Assembly: GCF_019219075.1 (NCBI RefSeq)
Contig: NZ_JAHUWJ010000001.1
Span: 62,001-126,000 of the forward strand
Length of the DNA stretch: 64,000 nt
Source: Chitinophaga sp. sic0106
GTDB lineage: Bacteria; Bacteroidota; Bacteroidia; Chitinophagales; Chitinophagaceae
Direction: 5' to 3'
This document shows positions 10,552 to 19,346 of the stretch, piece by piece. The notes under the pieces are model-generated. The model had not been told where the DNA came from and did not search any database. It saw nothing but the letters and a program-made list of their open reading frames with translations. Every line of letters begins with the position of its first letter. Position 1 is the first letter of the stretch. The translations under genes were made by a program, and so were the position numbers.

Positions 10552-11144
10552 AGCATCAGTATTTGGATAATAAGAAGTCTTGTTTATTGATTTCAATAAA
10601 CTCTATTGGAGGCAGCGGTTAAGCAAGTGTTTTGGGGAAAGGGATTCTGGTTGATAAAGTATTATGAACTCCTTTCTGCCTAGATATATTTTGACAATCT
10701 ATGATACGAAAGTATAGTGCTGGCGTCGTTTATGTATGTGCCTTTTTGTTCATTTCTCTTGGCGCATTCAACCTGTTCATTTTTTAAAGACTCTGTTCAT
10801 TTTGTTCATTTTTAAAATTTCGGATCACCGTGTTCAATCAATTTTGGGGCTGTTCAAAAAATATTTTACTAAAAGTTAGCTAAACATTTAGCAGATCCAG
10901 GTGCTACCCAGTAGCAGTATAAACAGAACTATTAGACTTCCTAATTATTTAATTATCATCTCTTTAAATTAAACTAAAAGCAAACTCATCAATTAACAAA
11001 ATAGTCACATTGTACAATTTCATATATATAACAAATAATCATGGCTAGCAATTTCCTGTTCATTCCCTTTTTTTCGAAATCTAAATAGCTGATCTCTACG
11101 TAATTACTCTTGTACCTAAATTCCATAATCCATTATTGTCCCCT
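10552..11144. promoter_or_regulatory. Divergent intergenic region between adhesin (minus) and NACHT gene (plus)
   Basis: About 590 AT-rich bases with no credible gene. It must hold the promoters of both divergent genes. It contains four exact TGTTCATTT boxes (10747-10811), looser copies at 10831, 10851 and 11057, and a TTGACA/TATAGT pair at 10691-10718 on the plus strand with a 16-bp spacer. The latter fits the enterobacterial consensus rather than the Bacteroidetes one, so I do not call it a promoter. Confidence 0.5.
10747..10811 (+). repeat. Cluster of TGTTCATTT direct repeats, possible operator
   Basis: TGTTCATTT starts at 10747, 10774, 10794 and 10803, always in the same orientation; the last two abut with a 9-bp period. 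The 20-mer at 10793-10812 recurs exactly, in inverse orientation, at 52980-52999 upstream of the hybrid histidine kinase. Same-strand repetition at a short period suggests a regulator binding site; the regulator is unknown. Confidence 0.5.
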
Positions 11145-13745
11145 ATGATAGATATATCCTATGACTTTATACTATCCCTGCAAAAGGAAGTTTTGCAGCA
11201 TTTTGGGATAGAGGTCATGTCGCCAGGAGAATGTAAAAACCTGAGCAGGGCAATTCTGCAGAAGACAACGCAGCTGATAAGCGAAACCACCCTCAAAAGA
11301 GTGTTTGGATTTGCTGTGGCCCAACACAGCTTTTCCCGCTTTACCCTCAACACCCTCGCTCAGTACTGTGATTATAAGGACTGGGAATCATTCCAGCAGC
11401 ACCACTATATGCTGAATAATCCACAGGCAGCCAATGCTAAAAATGGTAGCCCCATTGAAGTGAAAATCCAGGAGCTGAGGACCAAAGCTTCTGCCGTGTC
11501 GCATTACACCATGCTGACGTTGCAGAACAGGTCGGGCATTAACTTCCAACACACCGTGAAGCGCCAGTACATGGTAAATCATGTGGAAAAGTTCCTGGAA
11601 AGCAACTACACGGCCACCGCCCTCATTGCACCCTCCGGATGGGGTAAATCCATTTCGCTGGTGCATATGTCGGACCACTTCTGGCATGGCACCCACCCCA
11701 AATTCAAGGACGACATCTGCTTCTTTATCCATGCACACGCCGCTGGCAGCCTGCTGCTGAAGGGATTCTCCCTCTCCACCTGGCTCGATCAGCAACTGAC
11801 GCATGGCACCGGCGATAACTTCCGGGAACACTTTGCAGCCGAATTCATGAAAAATGGCTCCAGGCTGGTCATGATCATCGATGGGTTTGATGAAATCGCC
11901 GTATCGGCCGAGAAACTCAAACTTATATATACCAAGCTGGAAGACTTCATTTATACCAATGAAAAATTCCCCTGGATAAAGGTGATCCTATCCGTCCGCA
12001 GCAGTACCTGGAATGAGCTGTTTCAACGCCCTAACGACTATTCGGCCTTCCGCCGCTACTGGTACGTGGGTTCCGAAATGGACGAGGAAACCAATATCAA
12101 CGTAAAACAACTCTCTGACCAGGAAATAAGAAACGTACTGGAAAAACATGAGTACCCGGAATCTGTACTTAAGCAGTTCTCCGAATCATTTTTTCAGAAA
12201 CTCAGGCATCCGTATTATCTACAGCTCTTCTGCCAGCTAAACCCGGACCCGAAAACGTCTTTTATAGACGAAAACCTGAGTCTGTTTGAAATTATCTCCC
12301 GGTTTGTTCAGAATAAGGTTTTCATCTCCCCAACCAGTTCATTTAAAATCAAAATCATACAACGACTACTGACCCTGCTGGATATGGGCAGGAACGGCAT
12401 GTATGTGGAAAAAATTGAACTCCTGGACAAAAACCCGGAACTGTTCCCGGCCTATAAGGACCTGCTGGCTGATAATATATTGGTAGAAGAAAACCTCAGC
12501 CAGGAGATTATGTACCATGTGAAGGTGCGTTTTGCGCATGCCTTCCTGCTGGAATACTTTGTGGCCATGCACTACCTGCAGAAAAACAGTCAGCAGGTAG
12601 GGGAAACCATCCTGGAAGACGTATTATCCTACCTTCCTGCCTCCCCTTACCGGGTAGGGGTATTTAAATGGCTGCTCCGGTTCGCCATCAACCACAAACA
12701 AACAGACGGCATCATCAAAATGCTGCACCTGCAGTTATCGATGACGGAGAAATCCCATCTGCTGGAATACCTCGTACTCCACTATCAACTGGATGGTAAT
12801 GACCCGATGGAGCTGCGTTCCATTTTCCCGGCGGGTTTCTTTAAAAAGAACCCTATCGGCAGCTTTATCAATGATGAGTTTATCCACTTCAGGAAAAAGA
12901 AAGTGCTGTGGGCGCTACTTCCCCTGGCCGACACTCAAGAGGACAAGCTGAAGATCCGCAGTATGCTGTTTACCATCTCCCTACTTCAACTGGAAGCAGA
13001 GGAATGTGAAATGCACCTGCAGGCCATTAAAAAGATCTATGGCCCCGGAGAGCTGGAGGACTTATGGGTGACGCCGCATGAGATTTTACTGTTTATATAT
13101 GAGCGCATGAAGTTTGGGGTGGCGGATGAACAGGTATTGCAGAAAATATACAGTTATCACCACTACCTGATACCCTGCTCCACTACCGGCAAAGAGCCTG
13201 CTACCAGCATTCCCCAGGAAATCGTGATCCGCAATATGGGTTACGCGCTGGCACTGATGGAAGATTACGGCAACCTGCTCCAATTCACCAAACTGGTATT
13301 TGCAGCCCATCCATCGCTACTGCGAAGGAAAACGGATTCGTTCAGACTTCAGATCCTTTGCTGGCAAACACATGCGCTGGCCCGCATGGGAGATATGCGC
13401 ACCGCAGAGCGGGTTTGCAGACATACAGATATCATTATCAGGAATTACGCATCCGACTACTTCTCGAGCAAATACGTGGAGTCGCTGCAAAAAATGATTT
13501 CTGCCGATTACTATTACAAGGAACAGGACCTGATGCGGGCAATGAGAACAGCTGAAAATGCTGTTGAAACCGCTCAGAAACTGGATTTTAAGATCCTGGC
13601 ACTCAGGAATCTGACGTTACTGAAGAGCTTATACGCAAAGCTGAATATGTCCGGAAAGATGGAAGATACACAGACTCAAATAGATACCATTAAAGCAAAT
13701 ACTTCTTTCAAACACGAAGCACTAAATTTTGCACGCAAAGTCTGA
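11145..13745 (+). CDS. NACHT-domain STAND NTPase with HTH-like N-terminal region and helical C-terminal repeats
   Basis: 866 residues from the ATG at 11145 (a TTG nine bases upstream is in frame but less likely). Residues ~1-85 form a conserved-looking module with ISETTLKRVFGFA and FTLNTLAQY, resembling a helix-turn-helix region that I recall at the N-terminus of many uncharacterised Bacteroidetes proteins. The NTPase core has Walker A APSGWGKS (Lys168) and the NACHT-type Walker B MIIDGFDE (Asp246 to Glu250). The C-terminal half is all-helical and resembles TPR-like sensor repeats (residues ~590-860). STAND NTPases are signal-activated switches; bacterial NACHT proteins include antiphage sensors, but others act in regulation. 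No toxic effector domain is visible. A transglutaminase-like membrane protein follows after 26 bp. Confidence 0.85.
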   Translation: MIDISYDFILSLQKEVLQHFGIEVMSPGECKNLSRAILQKTTQLISETTLKRVFGFAVAQHSFSRFTLNTLAQYCDYKDWESFQQHHYMLNNPQAANAKNGSPIEVKIQELRTKASAVSHYTMLTLQNRSGINFQHTVKRQYMVNHVEKFLESNYTATALIAPSGWGKSISLVHMSDHFWHGTHPKFKDDICFFIHAHAAGSLLLKGFSLSTWLDQQLTHGTGDNFREHFAAEFMKNGSRLVMIIDGFDEIAVSAEKLKLIYTKLEDFIYTNEKFPWIKVILSVRSSTWNELFQRPNDYSAFRRYWYVGSEMDEETNINVKQLSDQEIRNVLEKHEYPESVLKQFSESFFQKLRHPYYLQLFCQLNPDPKTSFIDENLSLFEIISRFVQNKVFISPTSSFKIKIIQRLLTLLDMGRNGMYVEKIELLDKNPELFPAYKDLLADNILVEENLSQEIMYHVKVRFAHAFLLEYFVAMHYLQKNSQQVGETILEDVLSYLPASPYRVGVFKWLLRFAINHKQTDGIIKMLHLQLSMTEKSHLLEYLVLHYQLDGNDPMELRSIFPAGFFKKNPIGSFINDEFIHFRKKKVLWALLPLADTQEDKLKIRSMLFTISLLQLEAEECEMHLQAIKKIYGPGELEDLWVTPHEILLFIYERMKFGVADEQVLQKIYSYHHYLIPCSTTGKEPATSIPQEIVIRNMGYALALMEDYGNLLQFTKLVFAAHPSLLRRKTDSFRLQILCWQTHALARMGDMRTAERVCRHTDIIIRNYASDYFSSKYVESLQKMISADYYYKEQDLMRAMRTAENAVETAQKLDFKILALRNLTLLKSLYAKLNMSGKMEDTQTQIDTIKANTSFKHEALNFARKV

Positions 13746-13755
13746 CATAATTTTG
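13728..13755 (+). promoter_or_regulatory. Candidate Bacteroidetes-type promoter for the transglutaminase-like gene
   Basis: TTTG at 13728-13731, then a 16-bp gap, then TAATTTTG at 13748-13755, an exact match to the TAnnTTTG -7 box, 16 bp before the ATG at 13772. The spacer is slightly short. It overlaps the end of the NACHT gene, so the downstream gene could be transcribed independently. Confidence 0.45.
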
Positions 13756-13771
13756 CTTTCTTGCAGGGTAG

Positions 13772-14680
13772 ATGGCTATTGACGAAAGCAAATATTCCGT
13801 TTCTCAAAAGCTGGTACTGCATATTTTAAGTTTACTGACTTTATTGGTACTGGCACCGTTTATAAACAGGTTTCTGCCTCCTATCAAGGCGGGCGGCTTG
13901 CACGTGGACCTGGTTGTGGCGGTAGTCATTGCATTTGCCTTTGTATACCTCCTTCGCTGGGTATTCCGGCCATTGGTCATACCGGCCTTTTTGATGGTAT
14001 GCGGGCTGCTGGTAGCTAACCGGTTAGTGGAAGGTTATTCCTTTACCCACGTCATGAACGACTATAAGGGTATGGTAAGGGGCAACTGGGGCGCTAAGGA
14101 TAGCAAACAGATAGATATCCTCAGTCTTTACCCGCGTAAAGTGGAAAGCTATCGCGATAAGACTGTGCGGGGCATGCGGGAGCGGATCAACTACCAGGAC
14201 TCCCTGGTGCGCAATTTTTCTGTGCAGCATTCCCTCGAATATTTTGATGCTTATTGGTACAAATACGGCAAAATCGTACGTTTTCTCTCTCTTTTTAAAT
14301 ATATCAACTACAATTTCAAGTATGTGCTGGACTCCCGGAGGGATGAGTATTTTGCTACGCCGCGGGAAACGATTATGAATGGTTTGGGCGGGGATTGCGA
14401 TGATCACTCCCTGCTGATGACCAGCTGCCTGCAATCCATCGGGGCACGTTGCCGCATTGTACTGATCAAAGGGCATGCTTATCCGGAGCTTTACTGTGGC
14501 ACCAAGGAAGACTTTGAAATCATGAAACAGGCCATCATATTGCTTTTTCCTAAGCCGGCCATCAAAGAAATCTATTACCACGAGCTGAAGGGAGAGTACT
14601 GGATAAACCTCGATTATTCGGCCCGCCATCCCGGTGGTCCTTACCTGAATGATAAAGTTTACGCACTCATTGAGCTCTGA
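13772..14680 (+). CDS. Membrane-anchored transglutaminase-like (papain-fold) protein
   Basis: 302 residues. The first ~90 contain three hydrophobic segments (around 12-32, 44-66 and 70-88), so the rest is membrane-tethered. The C-terminal part carries a transglutaminase-like catalytic set: Cys209 in GGDCDDHS, His235 in GHAYPE and Asp281 in WINLDYSA, in the right order and spacing for the superfamily. Bacterial members are mostly thiol proteases or peptide-modifying enzymes rather than cross-linkers. The substrate is unknown. The gene starts 26 bp after the NACHT gene and ends 17 bp before the ClC channel gene, which suggests an operon, although a -7-like box precedes it. A protease executing a NACHT signal is possible but purely inferred. 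Confidence 0.8.
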   Translation: MAIDESKYSVSQKLVLHILSLLTLLVLAPFINRFLPPIKAGGLHVDLVVAVVIAFAFVYLLRWVFRPLVIPAFLMVCGLLVANRLVEGYSFTHVMNDYKGMVRGNWGAKDSKQIDILSLYPRKVESYRDKTVRGMRERINYQDSLVRNFSVQHSLEYFDAYWYKYGKIVRFLSLFKYINYNFKYVLDSRRDEYFATPRETIMNGLGGDCDDHSLLMTSCLQSIGARCRIVLIKGHAYPELYCGTKEDFEIMKQAIILLFPKPAIKEIYYHELKGEYWINLDYSARHPGGPYLNDKVYALIEL

Positions 14681-14684
14681 TGCC

Positions 14685-14692
14685 CTAAATTT
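14685..14692 (+). promoter_or_regulatory. TAnnTTTG box immediately upstream of the ClC gene
   Basis: TAAATTTG ends 5 bp before the ATG at 14698. If used, transcription would begin at or next to the start codon and give a nearly leaderless mRNA. No well-placed -33 TTG was identified, so this is tentative. Confidence 0.3.
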
Positions 14693-14697
14693 GCCAT

Positions 14698-16548
14698 ATG
14701 AGCAAGTTTAAGAACTTACGCAGATACCATAGCTTTTTTAGATTCAAGAAAGATTTCGAAACCTACAGTGTCAGGAAAGCAAGGAGCTACGAGATTGTCA
14801 TTCATTGGCTGCACAGCAAGCTCAACAGGAATCAGTTTTTGCTGCTATCCGGGGTGCTGGTGGGTTGCGGAGCGGGAATGGCAGGTGTAGTCCTGAAAAT
14901 GCTGGTTCACTACATCCACTTTGTAATTACGTACAAAGTGCATTTTTCCACACAGGTTTTTTTCTATGCCCTTTTCCCGTTTCTGGGGATCGTGCTTACT
15001 ACATTGATAGTGGTCTGGTTTTTCAAGGGGCAGTCGCGCAAAGGCATACCAGCCATCCTGCACGAAATAGCCCAGAACTCGAGCATGATACCGCCGGTGA
15101 AAATGTATTCCCAGGTATTGCAAAGTGCCGTAACAGTAGGACTTGGAGGCTCTGCAGGACTGGAAAGCCCGATTGCCGTGACCGGTGCGGCGCTGGGGTC
15201 CAACTATGCCAGAACTTATAATCTTGGCTATAAGGAGCGGACCCTCTTGCTGGCAGCAGGTGCCACCGCCGGCATTGCTGCTGCATTTAATGCGCCGATT
15301 GCCGGGATGATGTTTGCGTTTGAGATATTACTGACCGGCGTGGTATTTTCAGATTTCATGCCTTTGATTGTGGCTGCCGTTTGCGGTAGTTTGTTATCCA
15401 AAATCATTTTACAGGAAGATGTACTTTTTCACTTTGAGTCGCGTACGCCGTTTAACTACATGAATGTCCCGTATTATATTGTGTTGGGCGTGTTATGCGG
15501 ATTTTATGCCCGCTATTATGTGGTCATCTCCCAAAAGGTGGAACATTTTTTTAAGGAACTCAAATGGAAGCCTGTACAAAGGGCTATGCTGGGTGGAGTG
15601 TTGGTATCCGCGCTTTGTGTGGCCATGCCGCCTTTATTTGGAGAAGGGTATACGGTGGTGAAATCGCTGGCTAACGGTCACGGTGAAACGATTCTGCAAA
15701 ACAGTTTTTTCCGGTACATCCCCGAACAAAATCAGATGTTGTTGATTTTCACAGGATGTATATGTTTACTAAAAGCCTTTGCCAGTTCCATTACCATCCA
15801 GAGCGGGGGTAATGGCGGGAACTTTGCACCCTCGCTGTTTTCAGGTGGCTTTCTTGGATTTTTCTTTGCGCTGTTGTGCACGCAGCTGGGCTTTTCCAAT
15901 GTACCGGTTACCAACCTGGTTATTGTAGGCATGGCCGGTGTGATGAGCGGCGTAATGTATGCCCCACTGACGGCTATATTTCTGATTGCAGAATCCAGCT
16001 CCGGTTACGACCTGTTTATACCGTTAATGATTGTAGCAACAGGGTCGTACCTGATGAGTAAATGGTTTTCTCCTATATCACCGGAAATTAAGGAGCTGGC
16101 GGAGGAAGGAAAGGTGTTTACCAGGGCGCATGATAAAAACATTTTATCGCTCATAAAGATGGAAGACCTCCTGGAAACCGAAGTGCAGACCATTTCAAAC
16201 AATGGCACCCTCCGTGAACTGATAGAACTGATCAAGGAAGGCGACAGCAGCAACATAGCAGTGGTGAACGAACTGGGATTATTTGAAGGGTTGATACCAC
16301 TGGACAGTATCCGGCCAATTATGTTTGATCCGGAACTATATGATACCATGACTGTTAAGAAATTGATGAAGGCGCCGGCAGCGGTAGTAAAAGCGGAGGA
16401 CAACATTGAAGAGGTAATCCGCAAATTTGACGCAGCGAATGCCTGGCACCTGCCTGTGGTGAAGGATAAGCGGCTGGTAGGGATGATTTCAAAATCCCGG
16501 ATACTGAACCGTTATCGTAAATTACTACAGGAATATTCAGACCTATAA
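14698..16548 (+). CDS. ClC-family chloride channel/transporter with C-terminal CBS pair
   Basis: 616 residues. About ten or more membrane helices span residues ~40-450. The ClC selectivity motifs are present in order: RKGIPAIL (GSGIP-like), GGSAGLESP containing the candidate gating glutamate Glu156, and GGNFAPSLFSG (GxFxP-like). YAPLTAIFLIAE follows in the position of the anion-coordinating tyrosine region. Residues ~480-610 form two CBS domains, which usually bind adenine nucleotides and gate transport. The Gly-to-Leu and Gly-to-Ser changes within GxEGP are unusual but keep the glutamate. It lies 17 bp after the transglutaminase-like gene and 23 bp before a KefF-like gene, consistent with an ion-homeostasis operon. 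Confidence 0.92.
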   Translation: MSKFKNLRRYHSFFRFKKDFETYSVRKARSYEIVIHWLHSKLNRNQFLLLSGVLVGCGAGMAGVVLKMLVHYIHFVITYKVHFSTQVFFYALFPFLGIVLTTLIVVWFFKGQSRKGIPAILHEIAQNSSMIPPVKMYSQVLQSAVTVGLGGSAGLESPIAVTGAALGSNYARTYNLGYKERTLLLAAGATAGIAAAFNAPIAGMMFAFEILLTGVVFSDFMPLIVAAVCGSLLSKIILQEDVLFHFESRTPFNYMNVPYYIVLGVLCGFYARYYVVISQKVEHFFKELKWKPVQRAMLGGVLVSALCVAMPPLFGEGYTVVKSLANGHGETILQNSFFRYIPEQNQMLLIFTGCICLLKAFASSITIQSGGNGGNFAPSLFSGGFLGFFFALLCTQLGFSNVPVTNLVIVGMAGVMSGVMYAPLTAIFLIAESSSGYDLFIPLMIVATGSYLMSKWFSPISPEIKELAEEGKVFTRAHDKNILSLIKMEDLLETEVQTISNNGTLRELIELIKEGDSSNIAVVNELGLFEGLIPLDSIRPIMFDPELYDTMTVKKLMKAPAAVVKAEDNIEEVIRKFDAANAWHLPVVKDKRLVGMISKSRILNRYRKLLQEYSDL

Positions 16549-16571
16549 CGCTCCTAAAACCAATTGGCTGT

Positions 16572-17177
16572 ATGGCCCGTGTATTGATAACATTTGCGCA
16601 TCCTGCGCTGGAGAAGTCGAGGATGCATGCCCACCTTGTTCCTATGATCAGGAACATGCAGGGCATTACTTTTAACGACTTATATGAGAAATATCCTGAC
16701 CTCGACATTGATATATCCAGAGAACAGGACCTGCTGGCACGTCATGATATTATACTGATGCAGCATCCGCTGTATTGGTACAGCGCCCCTGCCATTATGC
16801 GGCAGTGGCAGGACCTGGTGCTGGAGCATGGCTGGGCATATGGTCATAGTGGCAAGGCGCTGAAAGGAAAGTATATCAGTAACATTATCTCTACAGGAAG
16901 TCAGGAGAAAGAATATCAGAAAGGGGGCCGGCATGGTTTCCCGCTTGAGCATTTCCTGCTGCCGTTCATTCAAACGGCCGTTATCTGTAAGATGACTTAT
17001 GTCTCTCCCTATAATATTTATGGTGTACACCGTATGGACAAATCAGATATAATAGAGGAGGTGCAAAAGCTGCGTGCCATGCTGGAAATACTGAAGGCGC
17101 CGGACTTTGACCTGGCTACACTGGATAGCATTTCCAACCTGAATGAATTGATAAAAGAACCTGTACAAACCTCATAA
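16572..17177 (+). CDS. KefF-like NAD(P)H:quinone oxidoreductase (flavodoxin fold)
   Basis: 201 residues of flavodoxin-like fold: an N-terminal strand and phosphate loop (VLITFAHPALEKSRMH), the HDIILMQHPLYWYSAPA segment typical of the KefF/NQO1 family, and GHSGKALKGK. In Escherichia coli KefF is the ancillary subunit that activates the KefC potassium efflux system and also has quinone reductase activity. Only one base separates this gene from the downstream KefB/C-like antiporter, the usual KefF-KefC arrangement, so the two proteins probably act together at the inner membrane. Symbol withheld because family assignment between KefF and KefG is not settled here. Confidence 0.88.
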   Translation: MARVLITFAHPALEKSRMHAHLVPMIRNMQGITFNDLYEKYPDLDIDISREQDLLARHDIILMQHPLYWYSAPAIMRQWQDLVLEHGWAYGHSGKALKGKYISNIISTGSQEKEYQKGGRHGFPLEHFLLPFIQTAVICKMTYVSPYNIYGVHRMDKSDIIEEVQKLRAMLEILKAPDFDLATLDSISNLNELIKEPVQTS

Positions 17178-17178
17178 T

Positions 17179-19059
17179 ATGGATCAGCATTCATTACTTT
17201 TTCAATCAATGGTGTACCTGGCAGCGGCGATCATATTTGTTCCGCTGGCCAAGAAAATGGGACTGGGCGCGGTATTGGGGTATCTGCTGGCGGGGGTGAT
17301 CATTGGTCCTTCTGTTACAGGTTTTATAGGGAAAGAAGGGGAAGATATCATGCACTTCGCGGAATTTGGGGTGGTGATGATGTTATTTCTGATCGGGATG
17401 GAATTGCAACCGACGCTGTTGTGGCGGCTGCGATCGGCCATCCTGGGGCTTGGCGGCCTGCAGGTGCTGCTGAGCAGTGCTGCCATTGCCGGCATCGCTT
17501 TATTACTGGGCGTGCCCATCAACGCTGCACTGGCAATAGGTATGATCATGTCACTTTCCTCCACCGCGATAGTATTACAGACGCTGAATGAAAAAGGGTG
17601 GATGTCCACCGCAGCGGGGCAGAGCTCTTTCGCCGTTTTGTTGTTCCAGGATATTGCGGTAATTCCTATGCTGGCGATATTTCCGCTGCTGGCAGTGAAT
17701 GCAGTGCAAACGGAATCGGCACATGCCGCATCTATCCGGGATAATCTTCCCGCCTGGGGCCAGACCCTGGTGGTACTGGGCGCGGTAGCTACGATTGTAA
17801 TTGGTGGCCGCTACCTGGTAAAACCGATCATGCATATCATAGCGCGCACGAGAGTACGCGAATTGTTTACCGCCACTGCCTTACTGATGGTGGTAGCTAT
17901 TGCTGTACTAATGAATCTTGTAGGCCTGAGCTCCGCATTGGGTGCATTCTTAGGCGGTGTGGTACTGGCTAACAGCGAATACCGGCATGAGCTGGAAAGT
18001 GATATTGAACCTTTCAAGGGATTGCTGCTGGGATTATTTTTTATTGCAGTAGGCGCTTCCATTGATTTTAGTTTAATCAGGCAGGAACCCTGGATAATAT
18101 TTGGTTTAGTATTCGGTTTGATGACCGTGAAGGGATTGATACTTTTCTTTTTAGGGAAGATATTTAAGCTGAGCACAGATCAGAACCTGCTGTTTTCCTT
18201 TGCTTTATGCGACATCGGAGAGTTTGCATTTGTGTTGCTTTCCCTTTCCGAGCAAAGCAGGATTCTGGATGATAAGATGGTAGGCATGCTCACCGCGGTA
18301 GTGGCCATTAGTATGGCACTGACGCCGTTGCTGATGCTACTCTATGAAAAGCTGATACAGCCGCGCTTCACCATCAATGAAACCACAGATCGTGAGCAGG
18401 ATCAGATTGAGGAACACAACCCCGTTATTATCGCGGGCTTTGGCCGCTTTGGCAGTATCACAGGGCGTTTCCTGCGTGCTAATGGTGTAAACGCCACCAT
18501 CCTGGACATGGATTCCGACCGCGTGGATGCCTTACATAACCTGGGAATTAAAGTGTATTACGGAGATGCCTCCCGGTACGATTTGCTGGTGGCAGCCGGG
18601 GCTGATAAGGCCAAGGTGCTGATAGTAGCCATGGATGACTATGAAAAAACCACGGAAGTGGTAAAAATGGTAAAGCGCTATTTTCCGCATCTGCAAATGC
18701 TGGTAAGGGCAAAGGACAGCCAGGATACGTTTGAGCTGATGGACATGGGGGTATTGCATATCTACCGCGAAACGGTGGATACCTCGCTTCGTTTAGGCGT
18801 GGACGCATTGAACATGCTGGGTATGCGTTCCTATCACAATCACCGGGCTGCCCGTACCTTTTTAAGGCAGGACGAGCTGAGTCTGAAAAGTTTATCCGCT
18901 ACCCGTGATAATAAGAAAGAGTTTGTCAGCGTCATGAAAGACAGGATTGCTGAAATGGAGCAACTGATCTCTGCCGACAAAATTAAGACCTGGCTGGATG
19001 AGGGAGAGGGCTGGGACTCCAGTTCTATCCGCGATGAGGTAAAGGGAGAACCGGAGTAA
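17179..19059 (+). CDS. CPA2 monovalent cation:proton antiporter, KefB/KefC-like
   Basis: 626 residues. Residues ~1-385 are a polytopic Na+/H+ exchanger domain with glycine-rich helices and the family SLSSTAIVLQ and FQDIAVIPML segments. Residues ~410-530 form a TrkA-N (RCK) domain: IIAGFGRFG nucleotide loop, then ILDMDSDRVD and VYYGDASR. This is the KefB/C architecture, in which glutathione adducts or nucleotides gate K+ efflux to acidify the cytoplasm under electrophile stress. It is the last gene of the plus-strand run and converges on a small minus-strand gene 7 bp away. Ligand specificity cannot be read from the sequence. Confidence 0.92.
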   Translation: MDQHSLLFQSMVYLAAAIIFVPLAKKMGLGAVLGYLLAGVIIGPSVTGFIGKEGEDIMHFAEFGVVMMLFLIGMELQPTLLWRLRSAILGLGGLQVLLSSAAIAGIALLLGVPINAALAIGMIMSLSSTAIVLQTLNEKGWMSTAAGQSSFAVLLFQDIAVIPMLAIFPLLAVNAVQTESAHAASIRDNLPAWGQTLVVLGAVATIVIGGRYLVKPIMHIIARTRVRELFTATALLMVVAIAVLMNLVGLSSALGAFLGGVVLANSEYRHELESDIEPFKGLLLGLFFIAVGASIDFSLIRQEPWIIFGLVFGLMTVKGLILFFLGKIFKLSTDQNLLFSFALCDIGEFAFVLLSLSEQSRILDDKMVGMLTAVVAISMALTPLLMLLYEKLIQPRFTINETTDREQDQIEEHNPVIIAGFGRFGSITGRFLRANGVNATILDMDSDRVDALHNLGIKVYYGDASRYDLLVAAGADKAKVLIVAMDDYEKTTEVVKMVKRYFPHLQMLVRAKDSQDTFELMDMGVLHIYRETVDTSLRLGVDALNMLGMRSYHNHRAARTFLRQDELSLKSLSATRDNKKEFVSVMKDRIAEMEQLISADKIKTWLDEGEGWDSSSIRDEVKGEPE

Positions 19060-19066
19060 TAGCCGG

Positions 19067-19321
19067 TTATTTGTTGATATGAGCAATGATCATTTCTGCC
19101 ACATGGTGCAATAATTCTACGTCCACTTGTTTCACCTGGTCGTGCAGCGGTTTGCTGGATACTGCTCTCACATAGCCTTCTTCGTCTGGTTCGAAAGTGA
19201 TTTCCTGTTCGGCAATATCCACCCTGTACACCGTTTTAAAAGGCGATTCGGCAGTGCGTACTTCGAGGATATGGGGCTGTCCTTTGTATTCAAATTTCAA
19301 TGTAAAATTAGCTGTGTGCAT
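19067..19321 (-). CDS. Small conserved-looking hypothetical protein
   Basis: 84 residues from the ATG at 19321 (MHTANFTLKFEYKG). The frame extends upstream but would overlap the preceding gene. It is acidic, mostly beta in the first half, with a helical C-terminus (LLHHVAEMIIAHI). There is no signal peptide or membrane segment. No family recognised. It follows a 75-residue membrane protein by 25 bp and is probably co-transcribed with it. Confidence 0.65.
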   Translation of the reverse strand: MHTANFTLKFEYKGQPHILEVRTAESPFKTVYRVDIAEQEITFEPDEEGYVRAVSSKPLHDQVKQVDVELLHHVAEMIIAHINK

Positions 19322-19346
19322 AATGGTTACCGCTGTGAGGCGCTGC

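Noticed and set aside
10691..10718. TTGACA-N16-TATAGT on the plus strand
   Set aside because: It matches the sigma-70 consensus of Proteobacteria, not the Bacteroidetes TTG/TAnnTTTG pattern, and lies over 420 bp from the nearest plus start.
11145..19059. Calling the NACHT run a known antiphage system
   Set aside because: No effector domain or other recognised defence gene is present, and promoter-like boxes split the run. It is kept as a hypothesis only.
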